In this document: positions 21,890 through 33,763 of the stretch, piece by piece
How positions within the stretch are numbered: position 1 is the stretch's first letter
Layout of the letters: the number at the start of each line of letters is the position of its first letter
Origin: Arcuatula senhousia
Taxonomy: Eukaryota > Mollusca > Bivalvia > Mytilida > Mytilidae
Assembly: GCA_963971305.1 (NCBI GenBank)
Contig: OZ020311.1
Span: forward strand, 4,030,001-4,094,000
Direction: 5' to 3'
Length of the DNA stretch: 64,000 bases
The notes under the pieces: generated by a model
The model's database searches: none
Told to the model about the DNA's origin: nothing
The model's input: only the letters and a program-made list of their open reading frames with translations
Translations under genes and position numbers: made by a program

Positions 21890-23100
21890 TGATGTGCGAG
21901 ACTTTATCTCATTAACTTGTTTAATTTCACTTCTTGTGTGAGGGAGGGATAAGAAAATTCTGATATCCTACCTTTTCGAGGCCACGTGTTGACTTTGTAT
22001 ATACTTTATAGGGTCAAAAGTGGCTTGGTATATTTTGTGGCGCCTTTAACGTTTGAATTAAGATAATCCTATTTTATCCATTAAGAGAATCGTCAATATA
22101 TATTCTTTGTTGGCTCTTATCGGTCAGTAAATTTCGCATATGGAAACTCTCGTGCTTGACTGATATAGAATTATTGAATGAGTGTCAGTTCATGAATGTG
22201 AAGCTCATAACTTAGTATCTATATACAACTGTATTTAAACATTTGTTGGTGTTATTTTATTGTTTTTTGGTTCTTTTCTGAGCTTAGGTTAGATATCAAT
22301 TATACTTCAAAAAATTTAGAATATTCATGAAAACTACTTTTAATATACTTTATATAGGATTTACATCATTGGTTATGGTTGAAATCAGGTAATTTTTCCA
22401 GATGTCTTTTCAAATGGTTTATTTTCATTTCTATCTAAAAAAAAACGCAATTAGTCAAGTTTCAGTTGAACTAAATGACGTATAATTGCAATTTATATTT
22501 TTCATTCAAGCTAAGTATAATCTTAAAAGGCAAGTTTTATTTAGTCATAGATAGCCATACTGAACAAAGTAAGCTATTCACACAGATTCGTTGAGTTAAA
22601 AAAAATCCCTTATGGAACTGAGAATCTTTTGGTGCAACTATTCTAACTTTAACTTAGATCATGCCTCCATAAATACTTTCGAGTACTAAAATTTTTAATA
22701 GATGGAAATACAGGTTTCCCCTATTGGTTCTATTCGATAAATTCTCAATAAGATGTATTTGTTACAGGTAGGTACCGTTAAATGCTGAAGTTGACCCGTT
22801 GGTTTCATTTTTGAAATGATAATTACTGGCTTTTTATTCACTGTCTTCACATAAAGTTTAGAAAATTATTGAATTAGATTTTAAGACTATTTTTCACTTA
22901 GTGTTTTAATGCATGCCCCTTATATTTTCGACATTATTTATGCTACTGACACAAAAGTCTACAGTTCGATCCATGGTGTAAATTTCGTAATTTTCCTAAT
23001 ATTTTATTATATGCCCTCTAGCGATTAATATATAGATCATAAACCCATACGTAGCTTTTCTATCTAACAATAATCGTTTTAGAAATGTAAAACCGGAAAT
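21890..23100. other. No recognisable feature
   Basis: AT-rich non-coding sequence without a repeat I could match inside the window. Confidence 0.45.
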
Positions 23101-23235
23101 TCCCCTAAGATTCTTCCTACCCCAGACATAGGTTGAATATCTTAGTAATAATTTGGTTCCCCAGTTTTGGTATTTTGGTTATACTGTTCTAGGCTCTTCA
23201 TGTTCATACAGTGTTTGGCATTTTCAATATTTTTG

Positions 23236-23286
23236 GTAGAGCGCCTCTGATGAGTCTTGAATAGACGAAACGCGCGTCAGGCGTAG
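23236..23286 (+). ncRNA. Hammerhead ribozyme (dimer, upstream)
   Basis: Core CUGAUGAG from 23247, stem II GUC/GAC, GAAAC, minimal stem III, cleavage predicted after 23278. Stem I GCGCCU pairs with AGGCGU. All invariant core positions of a type I hammerhead are present. Confidence 0.87.
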
Positions 23287-23599
23287 CAAAATTTATTGTC
23301 TGGAACTTTGTTGTCATCTGTATTTCGAACACACGTGAAGGTTAGCACTGCTGGTGGAGTTTAAATTCCCCGAGGTTAGCCCGCTCCGGCACCAACACTT
23401 TTGAGTTGGAGAATACATCAAAGCTTTAAATTATCCGTCTAAATTTCAAAAGTGTCTAAACCCTAAGATTCTTCCTACCCCAGACATAGGTTGAATATCT
23501 TAGTAATAATTTGGTTCCCCAGTTTTGGTATTTTGGTTATACTGTTCTATGCTCTTCATGTTCATACAGTGTTTGGCATTTTCAATATTTTTGGTACAT

Positions 23600-23650
23600 G
23601 TAGAGCGCCTCTGATGAGTCTTGAATAGACGAAACGCGCGTCAGGCGTAG
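23600..23650 (+). ncRNA. Hammerhead ribozyme (dimer, downstream)
   Basis: Same core and stems as the upstream copy. CUGAUGAG starts at 23611 and cleavage is predicted after 23642. Co-transcription with the upstream copy would release a unit-length 364-nt RNA. Confidence 0.87.
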
Positions 23651-23694
23651 CAAAATTTATTGTCTGGAACTTTGTTGTCATCTGTATTGCTAAA

Positions 23695-24334
23695 TGAAAT
23701 GTTTCATAAAAATTATTGGCTGTTTCATATTTTTGAACAGTATAATTATTTTTGACGCCTGTCTGACAATTCATTATATCTAATAAGGAAGTTCAAGCTA
23801 GTCTTTTTGGGTTGATTTCAGATTCTCTGCAGTTTTGAATTTTTTTAAAATAGATTCTGAATAATTGAAAGCTATCATCTTAAATAATTTTTACATTTTA
23901 TAAAAGATCTTTCAATTTGGTGTCTAAAACTACTTTTTGAATAATACTTTTTCTAAATATTCTCATTTCAAAGTATTGCACTTATTTTGCGTGCATTATC
24001 ACCAACTTCCTATCAAAAACAAATCATTGGTTTTTGCACATTAAGATTGTTTAGCCTAAGAGAACATGTTTTTGCAACAGGTTATCTCTTCTTAAATTGA
24101 ACTTTTAAAAGTGTGTTTTTGTGCTTTGTGCAAAATTATCAAAAAGGGAAGATTTACAACAAAAGAATTAGTTTAACCTCCTTGTCGGAAATTGCGCATA
24201 ATAATTGTTACGTTTTGCGATATTATACTTTTTGTAACGTCGCGTCTTTAAGACAAATTCAAAGCTTTTGATTGTCCCTGTCATCTTTGTGATTATTGTT
24301 CTTGTGATTATTTCGATGGGTATTTAAAATTGAT
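23695..24334. other. No recognisable feature
   Basis: AT-rich, non-coding. Confidence 0.45.
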
Positions 24335-24715
24335 TTTGTATTTTTAGTCTTGATCCAATGCAAACGGCGGGCAGCGACCTCTGGTCACCAGCAGTTTTCA
24401 ATAACGATTTTTTTTAATTGCCGTTTGTTTTGTAGGTTGTGTCGCGTACACTTATTCCTTATTTCATTATCGTCTTTGATCAAGGTCTCAGATAATGTAT
24501 TTCGTGCTAAGGTCGCGCGACATTATGGCAAGTTTGGTACATTAATAAATAAACTAGTCGAGGCAGCCATGCTGCATATCCCCGCTCCAATCTTGTGTTG
24601 ATAGTATAAGGGGCAAATAAAAGAAAGAAATTAACTGGAACTATAATTGCAAGATAATTGTAGACGATATTGAGATGTGGAATAAGTGTACACGACACAA
24701 CAAACATAAACAATT
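24335..24715. repeat. Inverted pair of dispersed repeats D
   Basis: A plus-orientation copy (24335-24475: GCCGTTTGTTTTGTAGGTTG, TCGCGTACACTTATTCC) faces a partial minus-orientation copy (24665-24715: GAGATGTGGAATAAGTGTAC). About 190 bp of unrelated sequence lies between them. The arrangement could form a hairpin of ~40 bp arms and hints that D may be the terminus of a TIR element. Confidence 0.6.
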
Positions 24716-24864
24716 AGAAGTAGAATTATTACTGTGTTAGAATTATTACTGGTTTTGGCAGAATTATTACCCTACAAATTGTTTTACAAGAAATAAGATT
24801 ATTTATATATGGTTTAGGCATGTTAGGGGTAGGTACATATATTAAAACTTATCTGAGGTTGAAC

Positions 24865-25620
24865 TGGCTGACAAAAAATAATAAAGTTTCAGTTCCATAT
24901 TCAAAATAACTTGGGATGTAATGCATGACAGAAATAAAGGGATGTGCCAATAGGTTGCCTATGTAGCCACGCCCCTAGGACCATTAACAAATTTTCGTTA
25001 CCTTTATCACAATCAACATCTACAATGCAACTACTGACAGAGGCAAGTTTTAGGTCAGTATTTCAAAAAAACCTTGGAGGAGTTGTGTGACCAAGTAATA
25101 ATGTGCCCTTCTGCTACCTACATTGATGCAGCACAGACCCTAGGGGAATCATGGAAGTACCGAAATAATTGACACAATCTATATCCATAAAAAACTACTG
25201 AGCCAAGTTTAAGTTCTGTACATCAATTCCAAATAACCTTGGAACAGTTCCATGACGAAAAAATTTGCCCTTAGTTTTCCTATGCAGCCCAGCCACAAGG
25301 GGCATCATTAAAGTTCCGAGACCTTTGGCACAATCTGCGTTCATAGTGCAACTACTGAGACAAGTATAATTTCCATATTCCAAGTAACCTAGGCGGAGTG
25401 GGTGACGAAAGAATAAAGTGCCCTTACGTTACTTATGTAGCCAAGCCCCTCCGCCAATTATCATAAGTCCAAATCATTCGGCAAAGTCCTGACCAACAAT
25501 GCAATCATTGACCCAAGTTTAATCTATTTACTTCCAGTGGTTACAGAGATTATCTTGGATATTAACGCCATACGTACATACACCGAACTGCAAAACATTA
25601 TCACCGGAATTTTGCTAGAG
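24865..25620. repeat. Degenerate tandem repeat, ~158-bp unit
   Basis: Four to five diverged units with recurring landmarks: AAGTTTnAGTTC near 24885, 25045, 25205, 25363 and 25520; TAACCTTGGA/TAACCTAGGC; ATGTAGCCAAGCCCCT; and CACAATCnnCATC. Units keep order but differ at roughly a third of positions. No frame is open across units, so I see no coding role. Confidence 0.7.
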
Positions 25621-26404
25621 CGGGGCTATTAGCTTTGACCTAGATTTACAGCTTTATATCCGTTCTAGTATTTATATTTTAAAATCACCGGGTCGATAAC
25701 CGCTGATGAACCAAAGTTCCCCGAGGACAACCGCAAGCCTGATCGTCGGATTTGTCTGGCACAAATTTACCAACAAGTCTTAATTTTAATTTTGTCATCG
25801 AAATTTACGATTGTTTATTTCAAAAATATTTAAAACACCAGGTTTCTTCATTATACTGAACATTAAACCCGTCTTATACATGCACATATGAATTGTATTC
25901 ATATTTAATTGCTCTTACTTTTATTTTTTTAATTCTACTTCTTTACCGCCAATAACATCTTCAAATGTGAGGGAATTTTGTTCATTTGATACTTGATAAC
26001 TAATTTCATTCATTATATGTGCCCATATCCTGATGAATAAAATTGTCTTACTTTTGAATAAAGAACAAATATAATCATGCCTTACACCACAGACTTTTTA
26101 TAAGAATTGACATTCAAGGAAGTCTTTAAAATATAAAAATAATTCAAACCATAAATGAGCAAAAAATCTCAGCTTGACAGCATAGGAAGTAAAATATTTA
26201 ATGTGAGACGAAAATGTTTAGACACATCCTGATTGGATAGTATTTTTTATGGATTTATTTTATCAAAAAATTTCTGAGGGTTGATTTTTGTACTTATATT
26301 ACAGACAGTGATTTTGAAGTCGGAAAATACATCACAGTAACAAAGCCAACCATAAAACTTTGGAAAGATAAAGTAGAAAATGTGTTTCGTTTGACAATAA
26401 AATA
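25621..26404. other. No recognisable feature
   Basis: AT-rich, non-coding, ending at the 5' truncation point of the retroelement that follows. Confidence 0.45.
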
Positions 26405-27480
26405 CTGTTAAAAAACCTTCTCGAAAAGGCTTTTACAAATTCCAGGAACTTTGTTATTATTGGTAACAATTCGACCTATTTTTCCAAACCATCTTATAAA
26501 AATAAAATCTGTTACACATTGGACAAAGTTTGCAGTATGCTTTTTTTCCTTATTGACAACAAAATTGTCACATTTGGAGGAGAATTTTTCAACAACAAAT
26601 TGGCACAGATTGTGCCTCGCCGATTTGTTTTTATACTCTTACGAGACTGAATTTCTTCAAGAACTCGTAACGGACAAGAAGATGAAAGAGGCAAAGTCTT
26701 TTAGTCTCACTTTCAGATATATCGACGATGTCCTCTCTGTAAACAATGCTTCCTTTGGTAGATGGACTCTTTTGATATATCCTCCAGAGTTAGAGATTAA
26801 GGAAACCACCGAATCCAATCGCTTCACATCTTTCTTTTATTTGCATCTCGAATATGACAAGGATGGTCACCTCAGTACAAAAACGTACGATAAAAGAGAC
26901 GACTATAATTTTCAAATCATTAATTTCCCTAACCTTGAAAGCAACGTACATGTACCTATTTCACCTGCTTACGGTGTTTTTATTTCACAATTTATTTGAT
27001 ATGCCAGAACTTGTACAATTTTTTCTGATTTTTTTATGCGACCCCGCTGTCTCCGTGACCGACTTTTAGACCAAGGTTAGAAGAATATACGTCTAATACG
27101 GCCTCTAAAATAATCGTCCTTCATAATCAGCCACTGGTGGAAAAATTCAAAATTAATTTGAACGTATTGATTAATGTTTGTTTTGATTAGTGTTTTTTCT
27201 GATTGTTGTACTGAGATGGTCATCTTCATATCCCTATTATGTCTTCACAGTCATGTTGCGTTGTGTACTACTTCCGACACCTTAATATTGCAATGGAAGA
27301 GGGAGGTTTGGCGCGCCATAAAATCTGGTTTAACCCACCATTTCATTTGAAATGCCTTAACCAAGTCAGGACCATTGCGATCTATAACTATTCCGGTGTG
27401 TCTCCCATGTTTTGTCTTTTCTCTTGGACTTTGAGATTGATCCTCCAAGTTCTGTAATTTTGTTAGTACCATTATTCCAA
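26405..27480 (+). pseudogene. Family B retroelement: 5'-truncated, inactive RT with 3' tail
   Basis: The coding relic starts with LLEKAFTNSRNF (read across frames, from ~26412) and contains NSTYFSKPS and KICYTLDKVCSML. The active-site box FRYIDDVLSVNN is at ~26718-26753, followed by YPPELEIKETTES, TYDKRDDYNFQIINFPNLES and SPAYGVFISQ. The motif B region (GIPMGTNCAP in the 55-kb copy) is deleted near 26605-26625, and several frameshifts occur. The tail at 27200-27480 carries GGGAGGTTTGGCGCGCCATA and ends in the family's AAGTTCTGTAATTTTGTTAG. It is the same family as 55350-56585, on the opposite strand. The RT class is clear; the Penelope-like assignment rests on the LYTxLP and YIDD boxes and is less certain. 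Confidence 0.8.
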
Positions 27481-28718
27481 TACGTTATTTAAAACAAAAA
27501 AGATAGACACTTAAAACCAAAGGTAGTTGAGATTTCGGTAAATTCTTCCTAAAACTATATCATGGAGACTAGAAACCTCCCAGTGTATGACAAAAAAATT
27601 GCAATTCGATACTTCAATTAATTCAATGCACCACAACCAATAATAAATTAATTATTTTGGGGGATTTAGAACTTTTTTATGAATCTAATGGGCTTCAAAA
27701 TCGAATCAAAAGAGAGAACATAACCAAGGATAAAGAATGAAATTAATGTACTTCTCTCTGTTACCATTAAGCTATACATGCTATACGGGAGTGTTAGACT
27801 AATCATGGTGAACATAACATAAAAGTACACGTCTGTGACCTTTATCAGCTCAGATTAGTGCAGTTTATTAAATAGAATAAGACTATTCTAGCAATTTTAC
27901 AAGCCAAATAAGATTATTTTAGTAGTACAGCGTGTGCGAAGCACTTTGTAGTAGTTTCGATTCGTTAAAGATCGATGCTAAGATCTATTTTTCTTTGAGC
28001 TTCCTGAAGCGTTATATAACACGAGGAGACTTTTAGTGACAGAATGGTCATTGTTTTCTCGCCTGAAGGGTCATTTTCTGGTCATTTTATACTGTATAAA
28101 TGCGTGCGGCGGGAAAATCAGATTATGGTAATTACAAGCTTTTGATGGGATCGTCTGCAAAAGTGCATTTATTTTACCCTGTACTATTAACTTTGGTCGT
28201 ATAAGAAATTAGAAGGTTATCTTATGCAATTTGAGTTTCTAGACTTTAGTTATTTTGGAACTCTAATGATTATATGTATACTTTGTTTGGCAATTATAAC
28301 GTGATTGTATTTCTGTCTTGTGCATCAGGATGGAGTGTAAATTAAGAGCAAAAACAATTCTCCTTTTGATTAGTCAAGACTTGACTTGGTACATCAAATT
28401 GTTTGAATTAGCAGATTTCTTGCTAAACGCATAATTTCAATATTTTGTTCAGGTCACCATAGTTTGGTTCAATTGTTCCATTTCTTTTTTCTTGAAACTA
28501 AATGATAGACAAGGTTAAAGACATAGAACCTATCATTTTGGCAATTTTTAGAAAATATTGAAATTCATACTATTTAAAGAAAACATTGTAAAACCATTGA
28601 AGAAACTGTTAGATTTTCAAAAAACCTTCCAGAAAGTATTCTTTTCGACGGAAAACAGAAGGAAAAAACGAAGTGTCAAAAAAAGAGGACAAACTAATTA
28701 TAGAATGTAAACACTTGC
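27481..28718. other. No recognisable feature
   Basis: Non-coding; no repeat matched within the window. Confidence 0.45.
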
Positions 28719-28974
28719 GGGTACCGGTAAACTGAGAAACAAAAAGTAACCAAACGAAACGGAGCGGAACAAAAACGATATCGGTAAAGAAGGAAACGTT
28801 AACAGTAAAATAAGCAACCGAAATCTGTAAAGAAAGGAAACGAAATCGAGCGAAACTGGTAAAAAAGGAAAACTGAATCGATTTTAGCCGACACCAATCA
28901 TTTTTCTTATTTAACGATTTCGCTTTCTCTTCGCCTCGTTTGGTTACATTTCGTTTGTCAGTTTAACAGTACCC
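28719..28974. mobile_element. Word-array foldback element 2 (TIR; GAAAC / GGTAAA words)
   Basis: Imperfect TIRs of ~50 bp start GGGTACCGGTAAACTGAGAA (28719) and, on the complement, GGGTACTGTTAAACTGACAA (from 28974). Both continue with GTAACCAAACGA. The interior is dense in GAAAC, GGTAAA and GGAAA words: the left half carries them on the plus strand and the right half as complements (TTTCG, TTACC-like). The whole 256 bp can therefore fold back on itself. No ORF is present. Confidence 0.75.
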
Positions 28975-29481
28975 AGTTTTCCAAAAGTAAATATTTATGC
29001 TGGACAATACATAATCAACCCGAATAATTAAAATTGGATTATTTTATAGAAAACTGCAAATTGAGTTTTTATGTTGGTAAAGGTACGTTTTAGATAGTAT
29101 ATTTTTAATATATGTACTTTTTATTCAATGTAAAAAAAATGCGAAATTGATAGATTCTATGTCTTTAACGATAAGATACTTCTTTAGTGAGTTAATTGTG
29201 AACCCAGCTGTTTTTGAATTCGTTACTCGAGGTAAAATTTGTGTTGTCGAAAATAATTAAAATCACGAAGGCTGTTTGTACAAATTTCTAAGCTGTTCGA
29301 ATCCTTTGAGATTATTCAAGTCAAGCACATCCATGACATACCAAAAGTTTTTATCTGTGAAGAAATTACAATTTTCTGTTATGGATGTGGGAACATTGGG
29401 TCAAGTCAACTGTTTCTGTGAATTCAGCAGAAACTGAGACGAGTAAAATGTAATTGCACTGAAATTTATAAGTTACGTACA

Positions 29482-29602
29482 ACAAGCGATTTCTGTTTTT
29501 TTTTCTTTGTGTTTCAATTTTTGAAATTCATATGAATACAGTTTACATATAGGATCCATTCATATGGAAACCATATACATTATTCGGAAATCGCTTGTTT
29601 AA
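29482..29602. repeat. Small inverted-repeat element
   Basis: Arms ACAAGCGATTTCTG (29482-29497) and CGGAAATCGCTTGT (29586-29600) pair. The loop has a second weak inverted similarity around ATTCATATG. It is possibly the remnant of a small MITE. Confidence 0.55.
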
Positions 29603-29794
29603 AGTTTATCGGCTAATTTCGATTAAAATTTTATGACTCAATAATAGAGAAAACTGTGTCTGAGATGTGTGCAACCTTTATCTAAACCTCAGGATAGTGT
29701 TGCTTTTAGAAATACAGAATCTATTGACAAATACATATGGATATTGCTTCTAAAGAACAATGATGACAAAGTATAATAATCGAAGAAAACAAGC

Positions 29795-29882
29795 GGTTGT
29801 GTAATGATGATCTTTAATAACTGGTTATGCTATGACGATCTTTAATAACTGGTTGTGCTATGATAATCTTTAAAAACTGGTT
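29795..29882. repeat. Tandem repeat, 28 bp x 3
   Basis: Three units beginning at 29795, 29823 and 29851, each GGTTRTG-TATGAYRATCTT then TAAWAACT, with few differences. Confidence 0.8.
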
Positions 29883-30675
29883 GATCAAGTGGTTAGGGCA
29901 CAATACTTTAAATCAAGAGATACATTTCGCTACGAATTTAAGCCTTTAAAGTGAAATGGTTTCCAATAACTAAACCAAATCCGTGTTTTTTCCGATTTCA
30001 AGCTTGAAGTATCGGATTCCATTCCTCACTGCGGACCAATCGAGAACGTCATATATGTATCTCAAAAGGTCGTTAATCTCGTCATCAGTATTAAAAGCTT
30101 GCATTGTGCACATTTAAAGGACTAACATTTTATCATCCGTATTGTAATTTAAACATTGAAAGATCCATAATCGGATAATAAAAAGTATTGAAAGAAACGT
30201 AGTCGTTCACAACAAGTTCAAACAGCACCACGAGGTAGTTCATACTGCCCTAGCTAATAGACTTTACGCATTTGCTATCTCAGACCTTATAGGATATATC
30301 ATTATTTCTATGATAGATCGTCAGAAAAATTTTATGCACAAAGGTGTAAATTTCTTAGCGGGCTTTCATTGTGGAATAAGAACCCAATAAGCAGCGGTAA
30401 TCATCACGTATATTAGGGATAAAAAAGGTTCCAATGAGAATCAAATGCGTTAGATTGACAAGTATTGTTTTCCCTGCAAAAAAACTTGCGTCTATTTTTC
30501 GTCAGCCTTGCATATCGTGTTAAAATAGTCCGAAATAACCCACGCTTAATGCGGATCGAATCAAATGCATTTTCGTTCCTTTTTGTTTTAGTTTCAAAGC
30601 AAAACATAAATGACAAGACGTTAAAAAAAGATTGTCCATATTTTCTCGCCTTAAAGTCTTTTTATATCCTGCAAC
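29883..30675. other. No recognisable gene
   Basis: Short chance ORFs only. No motif is recognised. Confidence 0.4.
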
Positions 30676-30679
30676 TGCA

Positions 30680-30860
30680 TGCTTTAGCAAGCAAGACCTG
30701 CTTACTCTACCGGAGCACCTGAGTCCACTCTTGTTTCGACTTGAGTTTCTGAATGTGGCTTTGTTGTTATGTGTGTGTTTTGTTGTGTTTTGTTGTGTTG
30801 GGTGGTTTGTTACGTTGTGATGATTTTTTTGTCTACCAATTTTGTCTTTGTCCTTTTCGG
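30680..30860 (+). mobile_element. Family A 3' UTR copy (plus strand)
   Basis: Sense-orientation 3' UTR: CTTACTCTACCGGAGCACCT, GAGTCCACTCTTGTTTCGAC and a T/G-rich tract, ending near TTTGTCCTTTTCGGAAAACG. The last ~40 bp of the family 3' end is lost, so this copy is truncated on both sides. Confidence 0.7.
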
Positions 30861-31199
30861 AAAACGTCACTAGCTGTAATCGTACAGTAAATAATAAAGT
30901 TATAACCGATCAACAACGTTAAGGACAATAAAAACTCCACAATGCAACACAATTGCTGAAAAGGTCCATTAGAATGCTTCATTTCAGACCTATGCTCTTT
31001 TGTAATGGATTTGTTTTACCTCACTTAACTCTATTTAATTTATTATTTGAAAGATATACTTGCTTCAAAATTTTATCTGTAAATTTCGTCTACTGTTGAA
31101 AAACGAATCTAATCATTATAATTTGTTTTGTATCCTTAATTTTACTACTAACATCTTTCTATAAAAATAATTTGCTTTGAACATATAAACAACCATTCC

Positions 31200-31345
31200 A
31201 GCGTGAGCCCGGGATTTTTTAACTCTCCTGACCCGAAGGGTCATACCATTTTGCTAGCACTTGGTGTCCATCATCCGTCCTTTCTTTGGCTTCTTCAAAC
31301 GTTGACTCCTCTGAAATCATATGTCCAATTGCAACCACACTCGGT
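31200..31345 (+). repeat. Fragment related to the long-TIR element at 47.7-49.4 kb
   Basis: GCACTTGGTGTCCATCATCC and TTGACTCCTCTGAAATCAT match the terminal region of the 47732-49370 element (CTTGGTGTCCGTCGTCG and CTCCTCTGAAA on the complement of its right end). Only one end is recognisable here. Confidence 0.55.
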
Positions 31346-31544
31346 TCCATTGTTATTTTTTGGCTTATGGTAAACAGAAAACTGTTGAATTTTTTACTTG
31401 GTAAATTGCAGTTTTTGCAAATAACTCAAAAATGGTCACAGAAATGAAAATTGCATCTTTGCTAGCCAAGGTACGATCCGCCATCTCTCATCTTCAAAAT
31501 GTAGTAGCAATATATCGTCCACTCCTGCTTTTGGAGTCTTCTTA

Positions 31545-31838
31545 TCAAAGTTTATTCGTTACTCTCGAGCTTGCGGAAATTACATCGATTTCCTTGGCAG
31601 AGCGTCACGTTTGACACAAAAATTGCTGATACAAGTATATGTTGCCCCACGGTTGCTGTTTTCACTAAAGAAATTTTATGGTAAAAACCATGCACTCGTA
31701 GAAAAATATAGCTTTGTTTTGTCTTCCTTTACCGTATTTGACTCACTGAATTGAAAAATTGGAAAACCGGTTTAGTAGTTGCCCTTTTGGACTTTTGACA
31801 CTAGAATGCCCTATTGGTGCCTCTTTGATTCTATCTTA
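31545..31838 (+). mobile_element. Family A copy (plus strand), 3' complete, 5'-truncated
   Basis: The plus strand encodes a broken YSRACGNYIDFLGRASRLTQ, then LLxQVYVAPRLLFSLKKFYG and HALVEKY. A shortened 3' UTR follows and ends CTATTGGTGCCTCTTTGATT at 31838. Some 3' UTR present in other copies is deleted near 31745. Confidence 0.75.
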
Positions 31839-32224
31839 AAAACTTTACATAATATTTGAAATTAGAATTGATCACTTATATTAAGAATGTTAACATATAT
31901 AAGTAGAATGTCAAAGTTGTATGATCGTACCTTTTAAGATTTTCTTTCGACCATTTAGATTCCCTTTATTGACCCCCTTTTCACAACCTTTCTCAATTGT
32001 ATTGCAAACAATTTAAGCCAGAGAACAACTTTTAAGTACAAAATTATTACGTTAGTTGATGCATGGCTACAAAAACTGACATGATAGAACTTATCAAATG
32101 ACCCTTTTTACATGTATAGACATTAGCCTTATAGCTGGCAAACTTTAGAAAAAATACTAAAAAATTAAGATAATTGAGTTCTAGACTTAAATATTTATGG
32201 TTATTTAAAGTTGCCAGATGACTC
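31839..32224. other. No recognisable feature
   Basis: AT-rich, non-coding. Confidence 0.4.
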
Positions 32225-32335
32225 TTTATTTAACTAACAGCTTTAAATTGTCTATTGTGGGTTTTTTAAATGGCCACCTGAGTGTGGGCTGTTTCGCGTA
32301 CAGTTATTCCACATCTCATTATTTTCTATTTAAAT
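32225..32335 (+). repeat. Dispersed repeat D
   Basis: TTAAATTGTCTATTGTGGGT, GGCTGTTTCGCGTACAGTTA and TTCCACATCTCATTATTTTC follow the family order. Confidence 0.6.
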
Positions 32336-33170
32336 GTCAAACAGTATTTTTTTATTTGTAGCCTAAATAAAGGTTTTAAGTCCGGTGGGCAATTCAGGCT
32401 CCAGCTGGGAGCTCATTGTTTAAGAATAGTCAGTGTGCCCAAATAAAACCATATTTAAAATACCTTATATAAACAAATGTCCATCTTACATTTATAGATT
32501 GGCACACAGTCGATCATAATTATTTTTAAACTCCATCAAGAATACAAAGCCAATTGTAACTTTTAATTTATTTTAGGGAAAAATTAAGTAAACACAATTG
32601 ATATTGATATAGTATGAAATTCATTTTATTTTTAACAGGAAAAAATAAGTTTTGATGATTGTACTCACATATGAATTGAAAAATTGTCAAATTATTTTGG
32701 AAACTGTCAAAAAGAAGAGAAGAACATTTATCTTTATTAATTTAAAAATGAAAATAATATTAGAGGTAGAATACATCAAACTATTTTGAAAAAAAGAACC
32801 TTTTCAATTATACAAAAGACGCTACCTCGGGGAAACAAAATTTTTCAACAACTCTGCTTATAGTTTATTCAGTAAATTAGCCTTGAAATCAAAGTTACAA
32901 ATTTCCATTTACAGTCTTGACAATCATTTGATTTTAAGAAAATGTATTTCATGTGCCAATTAACCAGATAAAAAACATTAGATCCTGTATAATGGAAAAA
33001 TACGAACGACAACACAACTAATAAGACGACACTAGGAGCGTGAGTCGCGCGCTTAATTGACTTTGATAACCGAACAAAAAATAAAATATCAAATTAACAA
33101 CAAATTACAAAAAATATTATTTGAATATGTATGACGTTTTAAGAAAAAAAACTGAAACCAGGAAAATAAG
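32336..33170. other. No recognisable feature
   Basis: AT-rich non-coding sequence upstream of the next family A insertion. Confidence 0.4.
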
Positions 33171-33172
33171 AG

Positions 33173-33763
33173 AAGCAGAGGTACCAATGGGGTACCCGAA
33201 TGTCAAAAGTCCGAAAGGGCAGAGACAAAACCAGTAAACACCAACAAGAACGGGACAAAAACAGACAACATGTAAAACATGGAAACACAAAATAACTGAA
33301 TATCAAACAACAACGCGAACTCCAGTCGAAACAAGAGTGAACTCCGGTGCTCCGGAAGAGTAAGCAGTTCCTGCTTGCTATAGCACACCCGTCAAGATGC
33401 CAATAGTCCATTCAGCGTGTCAAATCCGGTAAAGGCAGACAAAACAAAACCCTATGACAAACCAACATCTGTACTCATCTGGGAGATCGAAATCCCATAT
33501 TTGTCTATAAGTGCATGATGTCTTCCGTAAAATTTCTTGAGTGAAGACAGCAACCGAGGAGAAACATAACCCTGTGTGAGCAATTTTTGCGTCAGACGTG
33601 TAGCTCGGCTAAGGAAATCGATGTAAGTCCCGCATGCCCTGGAGTAACGAATTAATTGGGATACGTAAACTCCAGAAGCTGGAGCGGACGAAATGTTGCT
33701 ACACAAGAAAGGAAAGTTCACAATTGGAAAGTTGAAGTCATCACGTTTGTCATAAAGCCTTGT
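33173..33763 (-). mobile_element. Family A copy, well preserved
   Basis: On the minus strand the frame ending at 33452 is open for ~89 codons: NFPFLCSNISSAPASGVYVS, QLIRYSRACGTYIDFLSRA, TRLTQKLLTQGYVSPRLLSS, LKKFYGRHHALIDKYGISIS. A stop after QMSTDVGLS is followed by a ~280-bp 3' UTR to the terminus at 33173. The 5' truncation point near 33763 is included in the tandem duplication that follows. It is the best local reference for the family 3' end. Confidence 0.87.

Larger units (their letters stand above)
23116..23690 (+). mobile_element. Head-to-tail dimer of the hammerhead repeat (retrozyme-like)
   Basis: Two successive units each carry an apparently intact hammerhead. The cleavage sites follow 23278 and 23642, so the enclosed monomer (23279-23642) is 364 nt. 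The unit order is: ribozyme 3' strand, tail TTTATTGTCTGGAACTTTG, a variable middle (GCACTGCTGGTGGAGTTTAA, AGCCCGCTCCGGCACC), CTTCCTACCCCAGACATAGG, and the next ribozyme. This dimeric layout is that of retrozymes and hammerhead-bearing Penelope elements described in metazoans. It lacks ORFs. One 6-bp insertion (ACATGT, near 23596) distinguishes the second unit. Confidence 0.85.

Noticed and set aside
24865..25620. CRISPR-like array
   Set aside because: Units are ~158 bp and diverged, with no short identical repeats and unique spacers. The context is eukaryotic.
29879..29960. Second tRNA-like stretch (TGATCAAGTGGTTAGGGC ... ACGAATTTAAGCC)
   Set aside because: The A-box-like part is good but the B-box-like part is poor and no acceptor stem pairs. 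It was not called as a tRNA or SINE.
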